The translations under genes were made by a program, and so were the position numbers. The notes under the pieces were generated by a model. That model was given only the letters and a program-made list of their open reading frames with translations, did not search any database and was not told the origin of the DNA. From Pseudocoprococcus catus (GTDB lineage: Bacteria; Bacillota; Clostridia; Lachnospirales; Lachnospiraceae), in the NCBI RefSeq assembly GCF_902381825.1, contig NZ_LR698973.1, positions 381,141-445,140 of the forward strand: 64,000 nucleotides of DNA. Reading direction: 5' to 3'. Of the stretch, positions 24,339 to 33,126 are shown piece after piece; positions within the stretch are counted from its first letter, which is position 1; the number at the start of each line of letters is the position of its first letter.

Positions 24339-26111
24339 TTATTTTAAATACCGCCACATGGTTGTGCGGCTGATGCCAAGTCTCTGTGCGGCTTTAGTCT
24401 GATTGCCACCGCAGTCCTGAAGGGTTGACAGGACAACATTTTTGATAATATCCTGCAGCGGTTGATTGCAGTCAATGGTGGATTTGACAGGGGCAGTCAT
24501 GGCATACTGTGTCATTTCACGTGCCAGGATTTCTTTGACACAGTCGACCTGGATGTAATTGCCGGTTGTGTGGATGACAACATCTGACAGCACGCGCTTA
24601 AGCTGGAGAAAATTATCCGGCCAGTCGTAGTCGCAGAGAATTTTCAGAGCATCCGGCTCAAAGCCGGAGATGTGTTTGGAAAGTTCGGAGTTCAATTTGT
24701 TTAGATAAAGGGCTGAAGCCGATGGCAGGTCATCCGTCAGTTCACGCAGCGGCGGCATGTACAGAGAGGTACATGGCAGATAATCAATGAAATCCCTGGA
24801 TGGATCTCTGTCAGATTCAATACTCAGTGAGCAGGAGAGCATCAGCCGGTTTCGCTTATACAGGTGGGTATCCAAAATCAGTGAAAGCAGCTGGCGGCAC
24901 CAGGAGTCGCTGAGATCCTGGATGTTGCTGATATAAATGGTGTTGTCATTGTCGCAAAATGGCGAATTGATGTGCTTGGTCAGGAAGGTCCAGTATCTTT
25001 CCGTGATCAATTTGCAGTCAATGGAGATGAAAGGCTTATTGGTATAGGGACTCTCAAGATACAGACGATAGGCAATGTGGTCTTTGCCGGTGCCGCGTTC
25101 ACCGAGGATCATAATCGGACGGCGGCTGGCATTCATTTCATGCAGCGTCGTATTCAGGTCGGAAGCCTTTGCCGTCAGGCAGAAAAAGCTGGTAAAATAA
25201 TTGCTTTTGATCTCCTCGTGGTTATAGTAGCGCACACCGTTTTTGCTGCTGCCTTTAGGAATTGGCGACAATCCAAGGGAAAAAAGATAAAATACGTTGT
25301 CTTTATAGTTTTTCTTCTGCATTTGAATGGAAAATAGTTTTTCGCCAATCAGATGGAAGGATTTGGACTGGCGGTCAGGCAGAGCGGAAGAGATCATTCC
25401 TTGCAAATAATTCAGCACTTCTTCGGCATCATCTTCGTCATAAGAGGAAAAATAGAGTTTGCCATCTTCCTGCAAAATGATACTGGAGGAGGTTTGGAGC
25501 CTCATGGCATCTTCCAGCAGATGAACCCGGCTGTCAAACATGGAAAATGTATTAAACATTTGAATCACCTGCCGAAAGGCTTCATGAATACTTTCAGCAC
25601 CGGAATTAATAAAAACAGCATTCATGCCCATTTCTCCGGCAATTTCATGGGTCAGGGTGTCACCGAAGACAAGGGTGATGCCCTGTTTTTTTAATTGCTC
25701 CAGGGTCGGGGCAATTTCTTCTTCTGAATTAACAACGTGGGTCTCGATGCGGTACTGCAGCAGGTCACAGAGAATATGCACTGTATCAATAATACTCTGG
25801 AATCCCACAAACGCATAATTCTGAGCGTAATTTTCAGCTAGCTTCAATGATCGCAAAATATCATAAACCGAGAAAGAAATATCAATGACCGGAAGCGGTG
25901 TGATGCAGCGGATCCTATCCGCCGTTCCGCCTCGGGAGATGACAGCATCATATCGGCCGGGAAGATGGGACCTGGCAATGGTCAGACCTTGTTCCAGGTC
26001 GCCAACAAAAATATCCAGATGGAGCATATCGTATTGGCTGCCGATAAGTTTTAACAGATGGGCCAGCCCTTCATAAGGGGCAATGGCCAGTACGCGAATG
26101 GTGTATTTCAT
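24339..26111 (-). CDS. PrpR_N-domain sigma-54-type regulator lacking the sigma-54 contact motif
   Basis: A 590-residue regulator. PrpR_N (about 5-185; VISRGGTADRIRC, then SFSVYDILRSLKLAE) is the ligand-sensing domain found with propionate and sugar-acid clusters. A PAS-like part (about 205-290) precedes a degenerate AAA+ domain with Walker A LGERGTGKDHIAYR near 337. The expected GAFTGA loop that touches sigma-54 is absent and the Walker B region is shortened (NTIYISNIQDLSD). A Fis-type HTH closes the protein (GGNQTKAAQRLGISRTTMWRYLK). It is divergent from the sugar-acid operon and probably controls it, perhaps through sigma-A. Confidence 0.85.
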   Translation of the reverse strand: MKYTIRVLAIAPYEGLAHLLKLIGSQYDMLHLDIFVGDLEQGLTIARSHLPGRYDAVISRGGTADRIRCITPLPVIDISFSVYDILRSLKLAENYAQNYAFVGFQSIIDTVHILCDLLQYRIETHVVNSEEEIAPTLEQLKKQGITLVFGDTLTHEIAGEMGMNAVFINSGAESIHEAFRQVIQMFNTFSMFDSRVHLLEDAMRLQTSSSIILQEDGKLYFSSYDEDDAEEVLNYLQGMISSALPDRQSKSFHLIGEKLFSIQMQKKNYKDNVFYLFSLGLSPIPKGSSKNGVRYYNHEEIKSNYFTSFFCLTAKASDLNTTLHEMNASRRPIMILGERGTGKDHIAYRLYLESPYTNKPFISIDCKLITERYWTFLTKHINSPFCDNDNTIYISNIQDLSDSWCRQLLSLILDTHLYKRNRLMLSCSLSIESDRDPSRDFIDYLPCTSLYMPPLRELTDDLPSASALYLNKLNSELSKHISGFEPDALKILCDYDWPDNFLQLKRVLSDVVIHTTGNYIQVDCVKEILAREMTQYAMTAPVKSTIDCNQPLQDIIKNVVLSTLQDCGGNQTKAAQRLGISRTTMWRYLK

Positions 26112-26688
26112 GGTTTCTTCATTTCCTCCTTAGCTTTTGCGGTTGTTCAGATTCTGATATTTCAATGCAGTTAAATTGTCTCTAACAGGAAATTATGGAA
26201 AAACGTTGACTGCTTAGTTTGGTTGAAAACCTAAGTTCATAGATTGATAAAGAACTATAATTTCCCGGAGTGCTCAAAAGAATTAAGAACATTTATAATT
26301 CTTTAAATTTGCATAGTTAGGTACCTAACAATCCGGAATTTGCAAAAGTTTTATGCATGTACGGAAATAGCAGGTTTCGATGAAAATGATTATTAAGGTA
26401 CCTAACAATCAAAAATTTTAAAAATCACGTGTGATTTAAAAGATAATAGTGTTTCAATATGAAACGAATTATACAACCAAAAGCATGCTAAATCAAGGAT
26501 TAATTTAAAATAATTACATTATGTTTCAAAATAAAACGTTTTTGCGCGTTCTTGAAATTGTGCATAGGATGTTTTTTGAATAGAATAGGGGTATGAAATG
26601 TGAGCGCTTGTGACTGCTAATGAATTGAACGGTCACAGCGATTTTTAATGAAATATTGAGTAATTTTCAGGAGGAAGGTGATAGGCAG
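26112..26688. promoter_or_regulatory. Divergent control region of the sugar-acid operon
   Basis: This 577-bp AT-rich gap has no gene but several symmetrical sites. GGTACCTAACAATC occurs at 26320-26333 and 26397-26410, the first inside the 14-bp palindrome GTTAGGTACCTAAC (26316-26329). AAATCAC-GT-GTGATTT lies at 26422-26437. GTTTCAATATGAAAC lies at 26451-26465, with a weaker copy GTTTCAAAATAAAAC at 26523-26537 next to the promoter. The spacings are 77 and 72 bp, close to seven helical turns. These are candidate operators for the PrpR_N regulator and others. Confidence 0.6.
26542..26570 (+). promoter_or_regulatory. Candidate promoter of the sugar-acid operon
   Basis: TTGCGC (26542-26547), a 17-nt spacer and TAGGAT (26565-26570). 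The symmetrical GTTTCA...AAAC site ends 4 bp upstream. No -24/-12 sigma-54 element is evident. Confidence 0.4.
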
Positions 26689-27987
26689 ATGGTTAAACTG
26701 TTAATACTGGCGGACGATTTTACAGGGGCTTTGGATACAGGTGTTCAGTTTTCGGGAAAGGGCATTCGGACTCAGGTTGTTGTAAGTAGTCACTGGGTGG
26801 AGCCGGATTCTGATTGTGATGTGATGGTGATTGATATGGAGACACGTCATGTACCGAAAGAAAAAGCCTATGAGATTGTCTATGATGTGTGTCAGCAGGC
26901 AGTGAAATACGGTATCCGTTGTTTCTATAAGAAAACGGATTCAGCCTTAAGAGGAAATGTGGGAAGTGAGCTGCAGGCAGCAGTAGATGCTGTTTCGGGA
27001 AAAAATATCGTGTTTGTTCCGGCTTTTCCGGCAATGCGAAGAATCACCGTTGACGGTGTTCATTATATAGACGGTATTCCGGTGAAGGAAAGTGTATTCG
27101 GACAGGATCCTTTTGAACCCGTGATGTATGACCGGGTAGATGAATTACTTCGGGCAACCGGTTACAAAGGCGGGGTTATCGGCGTCGGCAAAGCGGAAAG
27201 AAAGCTTCAGGCAGCTGAGGAACGGAAAACTCAGGCATCAGAAGAAAGAGGGCAGAAGGCGGCAGAAGCAGCAAAACAGCAATTATTTCTCTATGACGCT
27301 GAGACAGATGCGGATTTAGATGAAATTGCTGAGTCAGTCGGCAAAAAGAAAGATATTCCGATTCTTGCAGGATGTGCCGGTTTTGCGGCAAAGCTTCCGG
27401 AACTTCTGAAACTGTCGGTGAAAGAAAGCGACGATGTGAAATTAAAAGAAAACCTTGTTTTCCTGTGTGGCAGTGTGAATCCGATCACAAAGAGCCAGAT
27501 TGTTTATGGCGAGAAGATGGGCATTCCAAGAATCCATTTGAAACCGGAGGAAAAACTGGAAATCAGTTATTGGAATCAGCCAGTAGGCCTTGAGAAGATC
27601 CGTCAGCTTGCAAAGGACGGCATGCAGCATATTATTATCGACAGCAATGATGAAGAAGGACACAATGATACAATGGAGTATGCAGCCAAAAAGGGCTACT
27701 CTATTGAAGATGTCCGGGTGAGAATTTCAGAAACTTTGGGTTATCTTTTGAAAAAACTTATCGATGCCGGCATGGAAGCTACTTATCTGATCACAGGCGG
27801 TGATACACTGATCGGATTTATGAAGGCCATCGGAGTCAGTGAACTGGAACCGATGAATGAGATCAGACCGGGATGTGTTCTGACATCCTTAAATTATCAG
27901 GACAAAAAACATTATGTAATTACAAAATCCGGCGGTTTTGGTCAGGAAAGACTGATTGAACAGCTGACAAGGATTTTGGCACAGTAA
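26689..27987 (+). CDS. Four-carbon acid sugar kinase family protein (DUF1537)
   Basis: A 432-residue kinase of the DtnK/OtnK/LtnK family, which phosphorylates four-carbon sugar acids such as D-threonate or erythronate at C4. The N-terminal substrate domain opens with LADDFTGALDTGVQFS at 6-21 and includes KKTDSALRGNVGSEL near 82. The C-terminal nucleotide domain has LITGGDTLIGFMKAIG near 365. A charged insert near 170-195 (EERKTQASEERGQ) is unusual. ATG 26689 follows CAGGAGGAAGG; an upstream in-frame TTG is less likely. It is the first gene of the operon and pairs with the PdxA gene. Confidence 0.88.
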   Translation: MVKLLILADDFTGALDTGVQFSGKGIRTQVVVSSHWVEPDSDCDVMVIDMETRHVPKEKAYEIVYDVCQQAVKYGIRCFYKKTDSALRGNVGSELQAAVDAVSGKNIVFVPAFPAMRRITVDGVHYIDGIPVKESVFGQDPFEPVMYDRVDELLRATGYKGGVIGVGKAERKLQAAEERKTQASEERGQKAAEAAKQQLFLYDAETDADLDEIAESVGKKKDIPILAGCAGFAAKLPELLKLSVKESDDVKLKENLVFLCGSVNPITKSQIVYGEKMGIPRIHLKPEEKLEISYWNQPVGLEKIRQLAKDGMQHIIIDSNDEEGHNDTMEYAAKKGYSIEDVRVRISETLGYLLKKLIDAGMEATYLITGGDTLIGFMKAIGVSELEPMNEIRPGCVLTSLNYQDKKHYVITKSGGFGQERLIEQLTRILAQ

Positions 27988-28095
27988 ACAGCAGATATCA
28001 ACAGATAAAAGATATCAATAAAAATGGTTTCAACGAACAACAGATAAACGATAGATTAATTTTAACCAATTTTAATCAAACAGGAGGAAAAGCAA

Positions 28096-29253
28096 ATGTT
28101 AGAACAGTACACATTAAAAATGCCCCATGCAGTCTATGCAGGCAAAGGTGCATTAGCGAATGTCAAAGATATCACAGCTCAGAATGCAAAGAAAATCGCA
28201 GTATTTGCAGATCAGGGCATTATCGGTGCGGGACTTCTGGAAGCACCGTTAAACTATATTAAAGAAGCCGGCGTTGCTTATGAACTCATCAGCGACCTGG
28301 CTGCGGAACCAACATGTGATCAGGCACAGGACGTTGTCAATGAATTCAGAAACAAAGGTTGTGACTTCATTGTTGCTGTTGGCGGCGGCAGCGTTATGGA
28401 TACAGCAAAGCTTTGCTCTATCCTTGCAACAGATGAATATCAGGTAAGAGATCTTCTGGACAATCCGAAGCTGGCTAAAAAATGTGTGAAATCCCTGATG
28501 ATTCCTACAACAGCCGGTACAGGCGCAGAGGCAACACCAAATGCTATCGTGGCTGTTCCTGAAAAAGAATTAAAAGTCGGTATCGTCAATGATGAAATGA
28601 TTCCTGATTATGTGATCCTTGATGGCGAAATGATAAAAAACCTGCCAAGAAAGATTGCAGCTTCAACAGGTATCGATGCCATGGCGCATGCCATTGAATG
28701 TTTCACATCCAATAAGGCCAATCCTTTCTCAGACACATTTGCACTGAAAGCATTCGATCTGATCATCAACAATATTGAAGCAGCCTGCGACGATAAAACA
28801 GCAGATGATGCAAGGAACAATATGCTCATCGCAGCATTTTATGCAGGCGTAGCCATCACAGCATCCGGTACAACAGCTGTCCATGCACTGAGTTATCCTC
28901 TGGGCGGTAAATATCATATTCCGCATGGTGTATCCAATGCTATCATGCTGGCACCGGTTATGAAATTCAATGAGCCGGTTGTTCGTGAAAAATTTGCAGC
29001 AGCTTATGACAGAGTCAACCACAATGGTGATGCAAGTCTCTCTGTAGAAGAGAAATCTGCATGGGTATTAGATCGTATGTGCAGTATTATCAAACATCTG
29101 GATATTCCGACAAGCCTGAAGGAATATGGTGTATCAAAAGATGATCTTGATTTCCTTGTGACAGCCGGTATGGATGTCCAGAGACTGCTTGTTAACAACA
29201 TGAGAAAAGTAACTGCTGAAGATGCAAGAGCTTTATATCTGGAAATACTCTAA
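28096..29253 (+). CDS. Iron-containing alcohol dehydrogenase
   Basis: A 385-residue group III (Fe-ADH) oxidoreductase, interconverting an alcohol and an aldehyde/ketone with NAD(P). The nucleotide motif GGGSVMDTAK is near 96-105, the metal-site Asp/His lie in GIDAMAHAIECF near 193-204 and the remaining His ligands in HALSYPLGGKYHIPHG near 259-276. It follows the kinase by 108 bp with AGGAGG upstream. In this operon it probably reduces or oxidises a C4-type intermediate, such as an aldehyde released by the aldolase; that assignment is inference. Confidence 0.9.
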   Translation: MLEQYTLKMPHAVYAGKGALANVKDITAQNAKKIAVFADQGIIGAGLLEAPLNYIKEAGVAYELISDLAAEPTCDQAQDVVNEFRNKGCDFIVAVGGGSVMDTAKLCSILATDEYQVRDLLDNPKLAKKCVKSLMIPTTAGTGAEATPNAIVAVPEKELKVGIVNDEMIPDYVILDGEMIKNLPRKIAASTGIDAMAHAIECFTSNKANPFSDTFALKAFDLIINNIEAACDDKTADDARNNMLIAAFYAGVAITASGTTAVHALSYPLGGKYHIPHGVSNAIMLAPVMKFNEPVVREKFAAAYDRVNHNGDASLSVEEKSAWVLDRMCSIIKHLDIPTSLKEYGVSKDDLDFLVTAGMDVQRLLVNNMRKVTAEDARALYLEIL

Positions 29254-29334
29254 AATAGCAGAAGTGTTTGCAAAAAAAAGAAAAAATCAAACGGAACTTA
29301 TAGTTACAGATTAGATAAAGGAGCGCAAAGTAAA

Positions 29335-30234
29335 ATGAAAAACGTTGAAATTAAAGGTATTATCCCACCGATTATTACTCCGATGAACGATGATGAAAGC
29401 ATCAATGCAGCAGAACTTCGCAACCAGGTAAACCGTCTCATCGACGGTGGTGTACACGCTCTGTTCCCATTCGGTACAAACGGCGAAGGCTACATTCTCA
29501 ATGACCAGGAAAAAGAACTGGTTTTGAAGACAGTTATTGAAGAAACAAACGGCAGAGTTCCTGTATACGCAGGCACAGGCTGCATCAGCACAAAAGATAC
29601 AATCCGTATGTCCAAGATGGCAGAATCCCTTGGCGCAGATGTTCTTTCTATCATCACTCCATCTTTTGCAGCTGCATCCCAGAACGAATTATATGAACAC
29701 TTCAAAGCAGTTGCTGAAGCAGTTCCGAACATGCCGATCGTTCTTTATAACATTCCTGCAAGAACGGGCAATGCCATCGCACCTGATACAGTAGGCAGAC
29801 TGGCTGAAATCGACAACATCGTTGGTGCAAAAGATTCTTCAGGCAATTTCAACAATATTCTTGAATATATCGCAAAGACAGACAAGAACTTCAGTGTTTT
29901 ATCCGGTAACGATGCACTGATCATCTGGAATCTGTTAGCAGGCGGCACAGGCGGTATCGCAGGCTGCGCAAACCTTTATCCTAAGACAATGTCTTCTATT
30001 TATGATCTGTTTATGGAAGGCAAGATCGAAGAAGCAAAGGCGGCCAATGCATCCATCGCATCCTTCAGAGCCTGCTTCAAATACGGCAATCCAAACACCA
30101 TCGTTAAGACTGCAGTTGCATTGATGGGTCATCCGGTCGGCAAGTGCCGTGCACCATTCAACCAGGTGCCTGAAGCCGGTATTGAAGCCATCAAGAAAGT
30201 ATTAAAAGAAAACGAAGCAAAAGGCATGGCATAG
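29335..30234 (+). CDS. DapA/NanA family aldolase-type lyase
   Basis: A 299-residue class I aldolase of the dihydrodipicolinate synthase family. FPFGTNGEGYIL near 43-54 is the pyruvate carboxylate loop, YNIPARTGN near 139-147 holds the catalytic Tyr, and the Schiff-base Lys is in IVGAKDSSGNF near 162-172. Dihydrodipicolinate synthase, N-acetylneuraminate lyase and sugar-acid aldolases share these. The neighbours (sialidase-like protein, YhcH, TRAP permease, PdxA) argue for a catabolic pyruvate-releasing lyase on a sugar acid, not for lysine synthesis. AAAGGAG sets the start. Confidence 0.88.
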   Translation: MKNVEIKGIIPPIITPMNDDESINAAELRNQVNRLIDGGVHALFPFGTNGEGYILNDQEKELVLKTVIEETNGRVPVYAGTGCISTKDTIRMSKMAESLGADVLSIITPSFAAASQNELYEHFKAVAEAVPNMPIVLYNIPARTGNAIAPDTVGRLAEIDNIVGAKDSSGNFNNILEYIAKTDKNFSVLSGNDALIIWNLLAGGTGGIAGCANLYPKTMSSIYDLFMEGKIEEAKAANASIASFRACFKYGNPNTIVKTAVALMGHPVGKCRAPFNQVPEAGIEAIKKVLKENEAKGMA

Positions 30235-30241
30235 GAGGCAC

Positions 30242-31282
30242 ATGAAAATGAGTAAGAAACCGATTCTTGGTATTACAATGGGCGATCCTGCAAGTATCGG
30301 CCCTGAAATTACAGTTAAAGCATTATCTGACCCTGCAATCTATGAGAAATGCTCACCTATCATCATCGGTGATGCAGCTGTCATGGAAGCAGCAGTGGGC
30401 ATCGTCGGAAAAAATGTCAAGATCAATGCTGTATCCGATGTCAAAGAAGCAAAATTTGAATTCGGTATCATTGATGTTTATGACATGAAACTTGTGGATA
30501 TGGACAAACTGGAGCGTGGTGTTGTTTCTGCTATGGCCGGCAATGCAGCTTTCCAGTATGTAAAGAAAGTCATTGAACTGGCTATGAACCATGAAGTAGA
30601 TGCCACAGTGACAAATGCATTAAATAAGGAAGCAATGAATCTTGCAGGTCATCATTATTCAGGCCATACAGAAATTTATGCGGAATATACAGGCACAAAG
30701 AAATATACCATGATGCTTGCCCATGAAAATCTGAGAGTTGTTCATGTTTCTACCCATGTATCCTTGAGAGAAGCATGTGACAGAGTCAAAAAAGACCGTG
30801 TGTTGGAAGTTATCCGAATCGCTGATCAGGCCTGCAAAGAACTCGGCATCAAAGAGCCGAAGATCGGTGTTGCCGGCTTAAATCCGCACAGCGGCGAAAA
30901 CGGTATGTTTGGCCGTGAAGAGATTGAAGAAATCACACCGGCTATCGAAGCTGCCAAAGGTGAAGGCATCATCGTTGATGGTCCTGTCCCTCCGGATACA
31001 GTCTTTTCAAAAGCCCGGGGCGGATGGTATGATATCGTTGTAGCTATGTATCATGATCAGGGACATATTCCGCTTAAAGTGGTGGGCTTTGTATACAATC
31101 AGGCAGAACAGAAATGGGATGCAGTGGCAGGTGTTAATATTACACTTGGTCTTCCGATCATTCGTGCATCTGTTGACCACGGTACTGCTTTTGACCAGGC
31201 AGGAAAAGGCGTGGCCAACGAATTAAGCCTTATTAATGCAATGGATTACGCGATCCGCATGTCAGAAGGAAGAACAAAATAG
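30242..31282 (+). CDS. pdxA: PdxA-family 4-phospho sugar acid dehydrogenase
   Basis: A 346-residue NAD-dependent, metal-dependent dehydrogenase. Motifs seen are MGDPASIGPEI near 12-22, the metal-binding His in HHYSGHTEIYAEY near 137, and MYHDQGHIPLKVVG near 266. Family members act on 4-hydroxythreonine-4-phosphate in vitamin B6 synthesis. The PdxA2 branch, always with a DUF1537 kinase, oxidises 4-phospho-D-erythronate or threonate with decarboxylation to dihydroxyacetone phosphate. The operon context supports the second role. It starts 7 bp after the aldolase with AGGAGG bridging them. Confidence 0.9.
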   Translation: MKMSKKPILGITMGDPASIGPEITVKALSDPAIYEKCSPIIIGDAAVMEAAVGIVGKNVKINAVSDVKEAKFEFGIIDVYDMKLVDMDKLERGVVSAMAGNAAFQYVKKVIELAMNHEVDATVTNALNKEAMNLAGHHYSGHTEIYAEYTGTKKYTMMLAHENLRVVHVSTHVSLREACDRVKKDRVLEVIRIADQACKELGIKEPKIGVAGLNPHSGENGMFGREEIEEITPAIEAAKGEGIIVDGPVPPDTVFSKARGGWYDIVVAMYHDQGHIPLKVVGFVYNQAEQKWDAVAGVNITLGLPIIRASVDHGTAFDQAGKGVANELSLINAMDYAIRMSEGRTK

Positions 31283-31295
31283 AAAGGGGACTGCT

Positions 31296-31784
31296 ATGGA
31301 GAAGGCGAAAAATCATTGGTTTAAAGAACTTGAAGAAAACGTTATTGCAGTGGGCATTATTATCATGTTCATCATGGAAACAGTCAATGTTATCTGCAAA
31401 TTCCTTGCTCCGGGCTGGATGGGCATTCCGGAAGAAATCTCAATCTTTGCCTATATCTGGGTATGTTTCTTCTGTGCAAGCTATTGTACAAAGAGAGGTG
31501 CCAATATCATCGTTGATGCACTGACAGCAAAATATCCTAAAAAGCTGCAGAACTTCCTGTTCTCAGCACAGTTCGTATTTGACGGTATTTTAACAGTATT
31601 TTTTATCTACGGCTCTGTCATCTTTGTCGCTCAGACAAAGGCAGAAGGCAGTGTGGGTGTAACAGGTATGCCATTATGGATCATCTACCTTGCACCGCTT
31701 GTAGGTTTTGCACTTAACCTGATCAGAGATATCCAGATGTTTATCAAAACGATTAAATCATCGGAAGAAGTATCTGTATCATAG
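31296..31784 (+). CDS. TRAP transporter small permease (DctQ)
   Basis: A 162-residue membrane protein with four helices (about 15-37, 48-66, 87-108, 128-150) of the DctQ family. The sequence WMGIPEEISIFAYIWVCFFCASYCTKRGANIIVD near 43-76 is typical. It is the small subunit of a sodium-driven TRAP carrier for carboxylates or sialic acids. ATG 31296 has GAAAGGGG upstream and lies 13 bp after pdxA; the longer frame would overlap pdxA without a ribosome site. Confidence 0.92.
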   Translation: MEKAKNHWFKELEENVIAVGIIIMFIMETVNVICKFLAPGWMGIPEEISIFAYIWVCFFCASYCTKRGANIIVDALTAKYPKKLQNFLFSAQFVFDGILTVFFIYGSVIFVAQTKAEGSVGVTGMPLWIIYLAPLVGFALNLIRDIQMFIKTIKSSEEVSVS

Positions 31785-31804
31785 AAAAAGAAAGGGGACT
31801 AAAA

Positions 31805-33088
31805 ATGTTAGGCGTAATTTTCGGAGTATTTTTTGTAGTGCTGCTCCTCTTTGGATTTTCTATGGTGGCTGCATACGGCGCTGCGTTTATCATTCCTTCA
31901 TTGATGACAGGCGGAAGCCTTTACCAGATGTCCGATATCGTCGGATGGCTGACAAGTGCAGCAGGTAAGACAACTTACGTTGCCATCGCATTATTCGTTG
32001 TATCCGGTAATATCATGTCGCAGGGACAGTTGACAGAAAAGATTTTCAATGTTTTTCGTTACTTCCTGGGAAGATTTCGTTCCTGTATTCCTTTGGTAGC
32101 TGTTTTAACTGCTATTTTCTACGGTATGATTTCAGGTTCCGGTATGGCCGTTGTTGCGGCTGTCGGTGCCATGGTACTGCCAATCCTCATTGAATACGGT
32201 TATGACCGCCTGTTCTTCGCATGTATGATCGCTGCCGCCGGTTCTCTGGGGCAGCTGATTCCTCCAAGTTCAGCTATCCTTCAGTACTGCGCCATGGCAG
32301 GTACAGATGAAGGACAGATGTTCAAAGTCGGTGCGGTTATTGGTCTGACATGTGCCGTTGCACTGATCATCATCACGCTGCTTCACTGTCGTAAAGACCA
32401 GGGAGACCAGACAAAGATCCGTGAATCTTATGAAGCCCTTCGTGCAGAAGGCATAGGCAAAGTTATCGGTCACGGTATCTGGGGTATCTTATCACCAGTT
32501 ATCATCCTGGGCGGTATTTTCTCCGGTCTGTTGACAGTTGTTGAAGCAGCAGCCGTATCCGTTGTTTATGCATGTATTGTTTCACTATTTATTTATAAGT
32601 CACTGGATCTCAAAGGCCTGTGGCTGGCCATTGTCGGTTCTGTCAAAAACGTGGCATCCGTTGCCATGATGCTGGCTTTTGCTGTTGCATTCTCAAAACT
32701 GATGGATGTGTTCAACGGCGGCGAGATCATCGGAACAGCTATCACAAGCGTTCTTTCTTCACCACAGGCATTTATCTTTGTAAGTATTATTGTTATGTCT
32801 ATCGGTATGATGTTCATGAACCCGATTGCCATTATTGTACCAATCGTTGCACCAATTGCAGCATCCTTTGGTATTGATCCAATGGTTTACGGCGCAGGTA
32901 TGTCCGGCATCGTAGCCATCGGTTCACTGACACCGCCTTTTGGCGTCAGCCTCTATATCATGGCACCAATTGCCAAGGTGGAGCCCTTTAAGATTGCCAA
33001 GAGCATCCTGCCATTGTGGGGCATTATGACACTGATCATCGCAATTTATATGTTCTTCCCGCAGCTGTCAACTTGGGCGTACATGTAG
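31805..33088 (+). CDS. TRAP transporter large permease (DctM)
   Basis: A 427-residue polytopic membrane protein of the DctM family and the transport channel of the TRAP system. Hallmarks are GSGMAVVAAVGAMVLPILIEYGYD near 102-125, AAGSLGQLIPPSSAIL near 144-160 and NPIAIIVPIVAPIAASFGIDP near 340-360. It is separated from DctQ by 20 bp. The periplasmic-type binding protein DctP, normally adjacent, is absent from this operon and from the window. Confidence 0.94.
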   Translation: MLGVIFGVFFVVLLLFGFSMVAAYGAAFIIPSLMTGGSLYQMSDIVGWLTSAAGKTTYVAIALFVVSGNIMSQGQLTEKIFNVFRYFLGRFRSCIPLVAVLTAIFYGMISGSGMAVVAAVGAMVLPILIEYGYDRLFFACMIAAAGSLGQLIPPSSAILQYCAMAGTDEGQMFKVGAVIGLTCAVALIIITLLHCRKDQGDQTKIRESYEALRAEGIGKVIGHGIWGILSPVIILGGIFSGLLTVVEAAAVSVVYACIVSLFIYKSLDLKGLWLAIVGSVKNVASVAMMLAFAVAFSKLMDVFNGGEIIGTAITSVLSSPQAFIFVSIIVMSIGMMFMNPIAIIVPIVAPIAASFGIDPMVYGAGMSGIVAIGSLTPPFGVSLYIMAPIAKVEPFKIAKSILPLWGIMTLIIAIYMFFPQLSTWAYM

Positions 33089-33126
33089 AATCGTTGGATT
33101 ACTTATTATACGAGAGGAGAAAATCT

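Noticed and set aside
26551..26600. Sigma-54 promoter for the sugar-acid operon
   Set aside because: The required GG and GC ten bases apart are not present; a -35/-10 layout fits better.
29335..30234. Lysine-biosynthetic dapA
   Set aside because: It lies in a catabolic operon with TRAP, PdxA and YhcH genes and no lysine pathway gene is near; the family call is kept, the symbol is not.
30242..31282. Vitamin B6 biosynthetic role for PdxA
   Set aside because: The neighbouring DUF1537 kinase is the known partner of the catabolic PdxA2 branch; no other B6 gene is present.
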